Source: Posidonia oceanica
Lineage: Eukaryota > Streptophyta > Magnoliopsida > Alismatales > Posidoniaceae
Reading direction: 5' to 3'
DNA length: 64,000 nucleotides
Assembly: GCA_037176725.1 (NCBI GenBank)
Contig: JAZBRS010000037.1
Span: forward strand, 12,418,001-12,482,000
A model generated the notes under the pieces. That model saw only the letters and a program-made list of their open reading frames with translations, ran no database searches and was not told the origin of the DNA. Below are positions 23,501 to 33,235 of the stretch, one piece after another; the first letter of the stretch is position 1, and each line of letters starts with the position of its first letter. A program made the position numbers and the translations under genes.

Positions 23501-26316
23501 GATGTCCTCCCGACGTCGGCGGCTTCAGCAGTCGCCGGTGAAGGCCGTCCGGTCGCTGCGGGCGTCGCCGGCTGCTCGCGAAGATTGGAACCGCTTCAGA
23601 ACGTCCCTCCGGTGCTTCCCAGGTGGTCAGACGTGAGCTGCGAAGACTGGAGGGAAATCCGGTAGGTTGTGGGTTCAGGGTGGCAGCCGGAGGTCGGGGG
23701 GAGTTGTTGCTGCTCGTCTGGTGGAGTGAAGCCCTCCGGGAGGTTGCTGGAAGTCTGGCGAGTGACGTTGGATGCTTGGAGAGGGTTTCTGGAAGGCGTG
23801 GAGTGGAATTGGAGCTGGGTCGAATTTCTAGTCAGTGGCTGATGCAGGTGTTTGTTGTGTTGTTTGGGATCTGTGGTGAGAGTTAGGGCCGGAGGTCTGG
23901 GGCTCTGGAAAGGTGGGATGCTGGTGAATGTCTGGGTGGATTTTGGTGGGATCTGGTGGACGGGAGTGAAGGGTATTGGGAAATGGGTTCAGGTCGGGGG
24001 CAGTTGGCTTTCAGAGGGATTAGGTAGTGATTTGGGTGGTGGAATGGCCGGGAGATGGTGAAGGGAACTGGCTGTGTGTTGGGTGAAGTTGGGGGAGTAA
24101 TTGGGAGAAAGATGGAGGCCTGAAGTGGTGCTGGGGTATTGGAAAAGAAAGAAGGAAGTTTGCTGAATTTTTCAGAGAAGAAAAGAGGAGGACTGGGTGG
24201 GGGGATTAGGCTCTGATGAGGGCTTCTCTCTCCGGGATGCCAAGGCCTCCCTCAGACACTCTCTTCTCCTCTCTCTTTTCTCTGGAATTGAAAGAAGTGC
24301 AGAGGAGAAGGAAGGTCGCACAGGTGGAAGGAGAATTCGGATTCTGGCCTCTCTCTGGGTTTGCTCTGATTGCTCTGGATTGCTCACTCTGGCTCGCTCA
24401 CACTGGTTCTCCTTTTTTTGGATTGAAGGAACGGACGGCTTATATCCGGAGGGGACGCTGCTGGGCGCGAGCTGAGAATTCAAAGTCGGCCGGCGGTTAC
24501 TGCAGCGGAGGGGACGGGGCGACCGGCTCCGGATTTGGTGCTGAGATGGAGGAGACAGCAGGCTGCTGTAGACTGAAATGATGGAGCTTCAAAATTCAAA
24601 TGGGAGGAGGGAATGGCAGCCGACCGTCGTGGGAAGAATTGCAGAAGAAATTTGCAGAAGGAGAAGGAGGAAGACGGAGTGCGTGGGCCGGACTGTGGGC
24701 CGAAGGAAGAAAACAAAAATAGAAATAAAAAGAAGAAACGGGCCATAGGGCCCAGTAACGAAAAGAAAGAAAGAAAGAGAGAAGTGAGAAGGAAAGAGAG
24801 GGTAGAATGGGGAAATAAAATAATTAAAAATAAACTAAAAATAAATAAAAATATTAGAAGAGTTGTACTGTAGATTAGGATTTTAATTAAGATTTTTAAT
24901 GGTTATTTTGAATTGATTAATGTGTTTTGGGCTTGATTAGGGTTTTAGGGCTTTGGTTTTGTTTTTAATTGGTTTTCACTTGATTAAATGTTTGTTAAAC
25001 CCTTTTTAAATTGTTTTAAAAATGGTGTTTCCCTCGTTGGACACTTAGAATATTGATTAGGATTTTTTAGGATTTAATTTCGTATTAATCAGGGTTGGTT
25101 TTGAGTTTTTAAGTTTTAGTCTTCTTAGGGTTTCTTCCTTTTAAGTCTTTTAAGTTATGTTTGGATTTTTATTTATTGGTTTTTTCTTGAAGTTTTTAGT
25201 TGGATTTTTCTGGTTTGATAGGGTGTTTTTTAAGTCTTTCAGATGTGTTTTTCTTTTCTTTTTTAATTAAGTTTTTTACTTGTTTTTCTTATGTTTATTA
25301 AGTTAAGTCTTTTGCCTTCTTTAATTACTTGTTTTAGTGTTTGATTTTTAATTCTTCTTTTTGGGTTTGTTTTTTAATTCTTCTGATGGGTTTTTACCTT
25401 TGGTGGGTTTTGATTTTATTTTAGCTTTTTCCTTGATTTTTCAGTGTTTTCTTTTGATTTGTTTTGCATTTTTTAGTTTGCATGTTTGGTTTTCTTTTTA
25501 GCTTGCTTTAGTTAAGTTTAAGTTGTTAATTGCTTTTTTAACATTTTTTAATTGTTTTTCTTAGGGTTCTGATTTGTTCCTTTTATGTTTTGAGGTTTTA
25601 CAGATTTTTATGGGTTTTTGTGGATTTTTGCAAGAGGGAGAAAAGGAAAAGAGAAGGAAGAAAGAAATGGAAAAAAGAGGGAAATAAGAGGAAAAGAGAT
25701 AGGTTGGAGGAAAACGATTTTTAAAATTCAGAAAAAGTGTTAAAAATAAAGTAAAAATAGGGATAAGATAGAGGAAGGATAGAAGCACGGAGGGGGCCCA
25801 CAGCCAGACCAGAAAAGGGATAAGAAGGGGATGAAAAGAGAGATGATAATCAGGAGAGAGAGAGGAGAGAGAAAATGATAATCCCGGAGAGAGAAGAGGA
25901 TAATTTGGGTGAAAGAGGGTCTTAAAGGTCTTGGAATGGGGTGAGAATTGGTGAGTGGGTAGTCTAGGGTTTGAAGTGTTAGTTCTGAAGTTTTGGTCTG
26001 ATTCTAAGGAGGTTTTGGAGGAGTTTCAAGGTGTAGAAGAAGGGTAGTTTCTCCTAAGTTTTCTAGGGTTTTTGGGAATGGGTTAGGTTTGGAAATTCCT
26101 AGGTCTTTGGGTAGGTTTGTTGAGTGGATAGTGGTGGATTTTCTTATGGATTTTGGTTAGGTTTTGAGGTTGGGAAGGGGGGTAAAGGTTTAGGTCAAAA
26201 TGGACTGTTTTTGAAGGGTAGAGAGGAGGATTAGGGTTAGGGTTTGGTTGGGGTTTGATCCAGCAATCACCAAGAGGGCTCCAAGGGTCCAAGCCTGCCG
26301 AGATGGGGTGTCAACA
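20533..26316 (-). repeat. 3' LTR of element B (5784 bp)
   Basis: It begins TGTTGACACCCC (minus strand, at 26316) and ends GATCGCTACA (at 20533). Landmarks are the hairpin GGTG/CACC at 20859..20871, the U5 motif GAGTCGCCACC (plus strand) at 20648..20658 and the minisatellite at about 21185..21450. It is 120 bp shorter than the 5' LTR, mainly from fewer minisatellite units. Confidence 0.95.
21185..21450 (-). repeat. LTR minisatellite in B 3' LTR
   Basis: About nine copies of the roughly 30-bp GCACGCAAAACG unit. The paired 5' LTR has about four more. Confidence 0.85.
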
Positions 26317-26330
26317 AATGCCCCTCCCTG
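26317..26330 (-). other. Polypurine tract of element B
   Basis: The minus strand reads CAGGGAGGGGCATT immediately before the 3' LTR. It would prime plus-strand DNA synthesis. It is enclosed by outer arms 26303..26312 / 26373..26382 and inner arms 26326..26333 / 26358..26365, as in elements A and C. Confidence 0.85.
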
Positions 26331-26849
26331 AGCGAGGGCAAGCGGAGCGCGGCTGCTGCTCAGGGTTGACAAGACACCCCATCTGACTGGCGGGAGCAGC
26401 GGTTTGCTATGGGCGTGAACTACTTATTCGGCGGATACACCGAAGATCATAGCCCGTTGCCGCAGTGCAAGATGCCAGTGTAGATGGATGCTGTGCTGTG
26501 TGTATGCTAAATGCAATGCAAGAGTTAGTATAAAAGTTGGTGCAGCTATAAGAAAATGCTGATGCTGTGCAAGTAATGCTGATGATGCTAAAGTGATATG
26601 CAGTGCTAGCTAAGAAAGTGCCGAGATGATGCAAAGAAAATGATAAAAAGGCGCGATGTGGTGCGAATGTCCGGCAGGGAGGCCAGACTTGCACGACAAA
26701 GCGAAGGAAAACAGGGTGCAGCTGGTCCCCGCCCGGGGAGCAAGCTAGCAGGAAAGAAGGGTGCGAGGGGAGAGAGGCCAACTCTCCTATCGTAGAAAGG
26801 GGGTGCGTGACTTCGTCTTCCTGGGACAAGGTCACGCCGAAAAGGAGAA
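26331..26849 (-). other. Element B 3' internal region, non-coding
   Basis: Homologous to A 5867..6400 and C 58102..58515, including the conserved CCGAATAAGTAGTTCACG-type block near 26415..26445. No credible coding sequence. Confidence 0.65.
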
Positions 26850-28014
26850 AAAAATGATAAGGTGACGGGCTTATCGTCCGGATAGTTTACGGTCCTATCA
26901 ACCGGGAGTGACAGTTTACGGTCCTGTCAACCGGAGCAGTTGTGAGTGATAGTTACTGGATATCAGCCGTATAACATGGTTGTGGGATAGTTTACAGTCC
27001 TATCAACTGGCGGATAGTTTACAGACCTATCAACTGGCGGACGGATAGTTTACAGACCTATCAACTGGCGGATAGTTTACAGACCTATCAACTGGAAGCC
27101 ACAAACCATGAGGGATAGTTACTGGATATCAGCCGTATAACGCAATGCCGGATAGTTTACAGTCTTTCATCTGGAGCGACAGTTTACGGTCTTGTCAACC
27201 GGCGGATAGTTTACAGACCTATCAACTGGAGGATAGTTTACAGTCCTATCAACTGGAAACGGCATTGCGAGGGACAGTTACTGGATGTCAGCCGTATAAC
27301 ATGATTGCGCGTGGTAGTTTACAGTCCTACCAACTGGCGGATAGTTTACAGACCTATCAACTGGAGCGACAGTTTACGGTCCTGTCAACCGGCAGATAGT
27401 TTACAGACCTATCAACTGGAAACGCGCAATGATGAGGGATAGTTACTGGATATCAGCTGTATAATGCAATTGCTGGTGATAGTTTAGGAGTATCAGCCTA
27501 ACGACAGTTTACGGTCCTGTCAACCAGTGGATAGTTTACAGACCTATCAACTGGAGGATAGTTTACAGACCTATCAACTGGAAACCGCAATTGCAAGGGA
27601 CAGTTACTGGATGTCAGCCGTATAACGTAATTGCACGCGATAGTTTACAGACCTATCAACTGGAGCGACAGTTTACGGTCCTGTCAACCGGTGGATAGTT
27701 TACAGACCTATCAACTGGAAAAGTGCAATTACGAGGGACAGTTACTGGATGTCAGCCGTATAACACAACTGCGGGCCGACCATGGATTGACCAGAAGATA
27801 GTTTAGGAATATCAGCCTGAGATAGTTTCGGATATCAGCCTAGCACGAGTGATTGATAGATTAATAGTTTCGGATATCAGCCTAGCACGAGTGATTGATT
27901 GATTGATAGTTTCGGATATCAGCCTAGCACGAGTGATTGATTGATTTATAAGAGGGGGCAAGATCATGATGAGAATGATAAGATATCGGACTTATCGGCC
28001 GGCAAAGAGGGGAC
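26850..28014 (-). repeat. Hairpin-repeat array of element B, main part
   Basis: Dozens of short units, mostly GATAG-tttacggtc-CTATC or GATA-gttactgga-TATC as read on the plus strand. Variants keep pairing: GACAG/CTGTC (26910..26928), GGTAG/CTACC (27313..27331), GATA/TATC (26948..26964) and GACA/TGTC (27273..27289). The conserved flank is CCGG or CTGG after the stem. Position and motif match the arrays of A and C in the sense direction. Confidence 0.92.
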
Positions 28015-28575
28015 AAGATAATGATGAGAGGTTAAGCTAAAGAGGGGGATGAGATCATGATGAGAAATTAAGCTAAAGAGGGGGATGAGATCATGATGAG
28101 AAATTAATCTAAAGAGGGGGATGAGATCATGATGAGAAATTAATCTAAAGAGGGGGATGAGATCATGATGAGAAATTAAGCTAAAGAGGGGAATGAGATC
28201 ATGATGAGAAATTAATCTAAAAAGGGGGATGAGATCATGATGAGAAATTAAGCTAAAGAGGGGGATGAGATCATGATGAGAAATTAAGCTAAAGAGGGGG
28301 ATGAGATCATGATGAGAAATTAAGCTAAAGAGGGGGATGAGATCATGATGAGAAATTAAGCTAAAGAGGGGGATGAGATCATGATGAGAAATTAAGATAA
28401 AGAGGGGGGTGAGATCATGATGAGAAATTAAGCTAAAGAGGGAGATGAGATCATGATGAGAAATTAAGCTAAAGAGGGGGATGAGATCATGATGAGAAAT
28501 TAAGCTAAAGATGGGGATGAGATCATGATGAGAAATTAAGCTAAAGAGGGTGATGAGATCATGATGAGAAGTGTT
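28015..28575 (-). repeat. 36-bp satellite inside the hairpin array
   Basis: About 15 copies of a 36-bp unit containing GAGATCATGATGAGAAATTA and AAGAGGGGGAT, with very few differences, so the amplification is recent. GATAAG/CTTATC hairpins flank it on both sides (about 27978..27998 and 28579..28600). A 214-codon frame (28608 to 27964, minus) is open through it and would encode 12-residue repeats (SHHDLIPLFSLI). This is probably incidental, because 36 is divisible by three. Confidence 0.9.
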
Positions 28576-28690
28576 GATTGATAAGATATCGGACTTATCG
28601 GCCGGCAAAGAGGGGATGAGGGAATGATGAGAATGATAAGATATCGGACTTATCGGCCGGCAAAGAAGGGGTAAGGGAATGATGAGAAGA
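28576..28690 (-). repeat. Distal hairpins of the element B array
   Basis: Two further GATAAG-atatcgga-CTTATC hairpins, followed by GGCCGGCAAAG, the same unit as the 39-bp repeat in element A read in the opposite direction. Confidence 0.85.
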
Positions 28691-29860
28691 AATCATCCCA
28701 TGACACCAGGAACGTCATAGGGGAAAGAGGGAAAGAATGATACCAAGGGGCGATCAAAAGATGCCCCTGGTGTCAGGATGACACCAGGGGTTGGCCAGCA
28801 CGTCCTTGGCATCGAAAGCAGAGAGTGATGACAAGAGTGTCGTGCTTGTCAAACGAGTAGTTTGGGGTACCAGCCCGCAAGGGACTCAGCTGAGGGTGAT
28901 TAGCTGGGGACTCGACTGGGGATGACCAGCCGAGAAGAGTGTCAGGTTGACGGACCTTTCGCCGAGCAGTTTGGGGTGCCAGCCCGCAGAGATAATGATC
29001 CAGCTGGGGGCGACCAACTGGGGACTCGACTGGGGATGACCAGCCGAGAAGAGTGTCAGGTTGACGGACCTTTCGCCGAGCAGTTTGGGGTGCCAGCCCG
29101 CAAGGGATAATGATCCAGCTGGGGGCGACCAACTGGGGACTCGACTGGGGATGACCAGCCGAGAAGAGTGTCAGGTTGACGGACCTTTCGCCGAGCAGTT
29201 TGGGGTGCCAGCCCGCAGAGATAATGATCCAGCTGGGGGCGACCAACTGGGGACTCGATTGGGGATGACCAGCCGAGAAGAGGACTCAGCTGGGGATGAT
29301 CAGCTGGGGATGATACCACAGGGCGGCCAAAAGATGCCCCTGGTATCAGGATGATACTAGGGGATGGCCGATGCGCCCCTGGCATCAGGATGCAAAGACA
29401 GATAAGCGAGTGGATGGAAGATAGGTTGACGGACCCATCGCCGAGCAGTTTGGGGTGCCAGCCCGCAAGGGACTCAGCTGAGGATGAACAGCTGAGGAGG
29501 ATGACAGGTTGACGGACCTTTCGCCGGGCAGTTTGGGGTGCCAGCCCGCAGAGATAAGGATCCAGCTGGGGATGACCAGCTGGGGACGCCGGACGGCGGA
29601 GCTTGATGTCGCGGGCTCGCAGATGCTCTGGGCCCCGGATTGGGTGCTGAGGACTTCGCCGCGCTGGGATGTCTGCAAGTCTGATTAGAGGGCCCAAGAT
29701 AATGATGATGATGATATGCAATGCAGCAAAGAGTCTTGATGTGCAAGCAGAAAGCAGAAACAGTTTCCATTGATATGATCTTGATAAGTACAATGTCTGC
29801 GGCAGGCCAGAAATGTACAGCACAATTCGAAAGAAGACCACATGATGGTCGCACAAGGGC
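28691..29860 (-). repeat. Element B spacer with 115-bp tandem repeat and hairpins
   Basis: Between the DUF7745 stop and the hairpin array. A 114-115-bp unit (marked by GTCAGGTTGACGGACCTTTC) recurs at 28941, 29055 and 29170, with degenerate copies near 29420 and 29505. Two strong hairpins flank it: CCCCTGGTGTC-aggat-GACACCAGGGG (28764..28790) and CCCCTGGTATC-aggat-GATACTAGGGG (29337..29363). Frames open here are repeat-driven. Confidence 0.8.
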
Positions 29861-31063
29861 CTAGTCAACTCGGGCCTTCTTCGGCTGCCTGGAGTCGGGG
29901 AATAAGGGGCCGCCTGGCGGGATTTCAGTAATCGGCCAGAGCTGTCGGACTTCAGCTTCATAATCAGGAGTACATCCTGTACCTCTCACAGCTGCAATGT
30001 CTGTAGATTGGACCCCATGCTGCATCAGACTAGCAAGCTTCTTGGTTGGGGCAGTGGTGCTGAGAGGATAAGTCTGTAGAAGCTCGGGCGCTGTACTGTC
30101 AATGAAGGCGCCCTGCTGGAAGCTGAACTGGCGCATGACCCTGATTGGATGGTACTCTACGCCTGCTGTGAAGCCTGGAAGAATGATCAGCCGCGTGTCA
30201 CGCGCGCTGAAGAAGATTGTGAATGGCTCTGCTGCAGAAGGAACGATGCGCCAGATCACAGCGTCGTCAGTCAGTGCTGACAGCCTCTCGTACTCGTCTC
30301 TGACGCTCTTTTCTGTTCTGGTACGGGCGCTGCTGCAGTAGGCTTCGAAGGCGTGCACTTGAGGGCGCAGGAAGTCCATTTCTAAGTGCGCGGTCAGCCA
30401 GACTTGTATTAGTGCTCCGCAACCGTGGAAGTAGCGGCAGCGATGAGAAATGCGGTCCAGCCCGCGATAAGTCTCTGCCAAGACAACTGGTGCCAGATCT
30501 ATGTGCTGGGTCACCACAGCTAGTGCAATCTCCGCGACCTCGATGGCCACTGTCAGTCGGCCATGAGTAAAGATTAGTTCGCCCAGAAAGCGGATGACGA
30601 ATCCTCGGAGCCACAGCTCATCTCCGAGGTCAGCACGCTTGTTCAAGATATCATCAAAGTATGCAAGGCGAAGCATAGGCTCTAGTCCACTGGTGCAGAT
30701 TAGCTTCTGTTGGCAGTCTTGAGTGGAGAGTCCAGTCAGCTGGTTCAGGACCCGGAGGTATCCGCCGCGCCTCATGAAAACAGGCGGCCCCATGATCTTT
30801 GAAAAGCCGCAGATCCGACGCACCTCTTCCAGCGTAGGTGTCAGCTCAGTTTTGTTGAAACGGAAGACATGGTGCATCGGCTTCCAGAATCTCGCGGCGG
30901 CACACAGAAGGTGGCGGCTGACCTCCACATCAGCAGCCTTTAGCAGCTTGGTTGGTATGCCCCACAGGCGCAGCTTTTCACAGTCTACTTGAGTGAGCCT
31001 GCCGATCCATTCTCGTAGGGTTTCCGAGCAGTGTGCGGGAGTCAGCAGAGTAGGAAAACCCAT
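29861..31063 (-). CDS. DUF7745-family accessory protein of element B (intact ORF)
   Basis: 400 codons from an ATG (31061..31063) with no internal stop. Recognised by family pattern: an N-terminal segment with WGIPTKLLKAADVE and a following WKP, then F-x-F-x-x-T-E-L-x-PTLEE, then the most conserved stretch RFLGELIFTHG ... LAPVVLAETYRGLDR, then WLTAHLEMD, and PGFTAGVEYHPIRVMRQF near residue 310. This is the plant DUF7745 domain, common in angiosperm genomes and usually tied to retrotransposons. Its molecular role is unknown. No signal peptide or membrane segment is evident. It lies 3' of pol in the same orientation, with about 1.5 kb of spacer before it, so it needs its own promoter, splicing or a subgenomic route. 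Copies in A and C hold the same place, and C's is exactly the same length, so it is a stable part of this lineage. Confidence 0.85.
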   Translation of the reverse strand: MGFPTLLTPAHCSETLREWIGRLTQVDCEKLRLWGIPTKLLKAADVEVSRHLLCAAARFWKPMHHVFRFNKTELTPTLEEVRRICGFSKIMGPPVFMRRGGYLRVLNQLTGLSTQDCQQKLICTSGLEPMLRLAYFDDILNKRADLGDELWLRGFVIRFLGELIFTHGRLTVAIEVAEIALAVVTQHIDLAPVVLAETYRGLDRISHRCRYFHGCGALIQVWLTAHLEMDFLRPQVHAFEAYCSSARTRTEKSVRDEYERLSALTDDAVIWRIVPSAAEPFTIFFSARDTRLIILPGFTAGVEYHPIRVMRQFSFQQGAFIDSTAPELLQTYPLSTTAPTKKLASLMQHGVQSTDIAAVRGTGCTPDYEAEVRQLWPITEIPPGGPLFPDSRQPKKARVD

Positions 31064-32554
31064 TACACTTGATTGCAGAAGACAGGCTGATTACTGCAAG
31101 GCTTGAGGTACCTGCTATCAATAGACAGTCAGCTCTCGCAGGTATGTAATCTTTGACAACAAACAGAAACTGAGACTGAAAATGTAGTTCCATATGCATT
31201 TAGCAGTTGATAACAGAACATAGCAGTTAAGCACAAATGAACAAAGGGAATTGGCAGCAGTCCGGTGAATGCGGGGGCGAGGGCCGGCAGGAGATCTGGA
31301 CCAGCGCAGCTTGAGTGTTGTCGATGTGCCTCTGCTGGGGAGAAGTACTGCCTCAGGACCTGAGCGTGTTGCAGAGCGGAGAAATTGGCGGAAGGGGAAA
31401 GGAAAGAAGGAAGATGCATGAATGCAAGATGCTAGTGGTATGCTTACGAGGATGAATATTATTGGATGAATAAGTATGCTTGAATGGATGGATATGCTTT
31501 GGTGGATGGGTATGCTTGAGTGCCCTCAGCGTACGGAGTGCTTTGGTGCCTGCTGCAGAGGAAGGGAGTGGTCCTTGACTCACTGGGCCCTACTCAGACT
31601 CTCGGCTTATTGGTGGCGCTCCGGAACAGGTTGTTGGCATTATACAGGTGGTGATGTGGTGAGGACAGGCTACTGGCTGCACTCTCAGGACCTACACCTA
31701 TTCTTTCAGCTCTCTTTTTTTTTGAAAGGTTTCTCCCTCATAGGTATGCAGTCTTTCTCTGCCCCTAGCTAGGAGAAGGTATGTGTTTGCTCTTGGGAGG
31801 ATGTGGTAGACCCCTTTTTCAGGCTTGACATGCTGGGGATCTCTAGTAAAGTATGGGGGATAACGGTGCCTGTGTTTTTTGGGCTACCTTTGTCCTTTTC
31901 TTCTTCTTTTTTTTTTGTTTTGTTTGCTTTTCTCTTTTTTTTGTTTTTGTTTTTGTTCTATCTCTTTTTTCTTTTTTTTTTTGCTTGATCCTTTTTTTTT
32001 CTCTTCTTTTTTTTTTTCAGGCTTTTGCTATCCCCATTCTGGTGGCAAAAGAAGGGTGCTTGAATTGTAATGGATTTAGGCTTTGGGTCTGCTGTGTGAA
32101 GGGTAGAAGGAGCAGGGTTGGACTGCACACCCTTATCTCTAGGGCCGGCTTCTGTCTTCGTCTTCTATTCCTTGGAGGTGCCCAAACCTAGATGTCTATT
32201 CTCACCTTTTTTTTTTTTCAAGCTCACAACCTAACATTTTTTCTCCCTCAGAGGTGTATGTCCTTGTGAGATTGGGCAGTTTGCCTGTCCTTATTGGTGG
32301 TGGCTCCCTCGCTTGCTAAGACATCTAAGTAGTGCCAGGTGAGGCAGGGTGACTCTTTCCAGAGCAGGCAAGCACTTCCAGTTGTCATCATCGGGCAAAA
32401 GATGCAATGTTTGAGAGGATGACGATGATGATTTGAAAAGAAAGAATGCAAGAGTTGAAAGGATGACGATGATGATTTGAAGTAGAGTTGAAGCAAGAAG
32501 GCGAGAATGCAAGTGTAGGTGGGAGAAGGGCATCTGCAACGGGGCCGCTTTCGG
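31064..32554 (-). other. Spacer between integrase and DUF7745 ORF
   Basis: Non-coding. It holds long T-runs on the plus strand (31690..32035 and 32205..32220; A-runs in the sense RNA) and a duplicated ATGACGATGATGATTTGAA segment (32420 and 32465). The block near 31500..31620 is conserved in A (2760..2870) and C (49109..49200). Two T-rich frames here are low complexity and not genes. Confidence 0.6.
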
Positions 32555-33235
32555 TTACTGATAGTACTTCTTCAGATAGCAGAGGTTGACGGGCTCAGAC
32601 TGCTCGACCTGGTCCATATCCTCAAGAGTTACAGCGCCTCCCGAAAAGATCTGCTTGACCACAAAGGGGCCACGCCAATTGGGTCGGAATTTCCCTCGAC
32701 CGTCAGGCAAATGAATGGCACGCAAGACAAGGTCCCCTGGCTGGAAGCTTCTGGGTTGGACCTTCTTCAAGAATGCTCTGGCCATCCGCTTCTGATAGCA
32801 GTGAGCGTTGTGCATGGCTTGCAATCTGCGCTCATCAATCAGGTTCAGTTGGACGCAGCGGTCTTCAACCCATTCTGCTTCTCCCAACTCAGCTTCCCGC
32901 AGGATCCGCAGGGAGGGGATCTCCACTTCAACAGGTAACACTGCTTCCATGCCGTACACCAGAGAGTATGGGGTGGCTCCTGTAGAGGTCCGGATTGATG
33001 TCCTGTACGCCCAGAGCGCGTACGGGAGCTTGTCGTGCCAATCCTTGTGGATTTCTGCCATTGTCTTCAGGATCTTGACAATGTTCTTGTTTGCAGATTC
33101 CACTGCTCCGTTCATCTGTGGCCGATAAGGCGAGGATCGATGGTGCTTGATCTTGAGGCTTTGCAGGTATTCTTTGATCCTTTTGGCAATGAAGTTTGAG
33201 CCGTTATCAGAGATGACTGAGTGCGGGACCCCATA
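32555..33235 (-). pseudogene. Integrase C-terminal half of element B (after a TGA)
   Basis: In frame with the upstream pol ORF after one TGA at 33236..33238. It encodes the rest of the DDE core: SDNGSNF with the second Asp, and NGAVESANK with the catalytic Glu. The C-terminal region follows (LPYALWAYRTS, ATPYSLVYGMEAVLP), ending GPFVVKQIFSGGAVTLED and a stop at 32555. The stop lies where related integrases usually have Arg, which fits CGA to TGA. Without readthrough the integrase is split between its first catalytic Asp and the other two residues, so it would be inactive. Confidence 0.85.

Noticed and set aside
27964..28608. 214-codon repeat protein in element B
   Set aside because: The unit is 36 bp and stop-free in this frame by chance; there is no sign of initiation context or conservation in A or C. 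Kept only as an observation under the satellite.
29056..29961. 301-codon minus-strand frame overlapping the DUF7745 3' end
   Set aside because: It is in another frame and runs through the 115-bp tandem repeats; composition follows the repeat.
31800..32191. Phe-rich frames suggesting a membrane protein
   Set aside because: They come from long T-runs in the spacer and have no counterpart in A or C.
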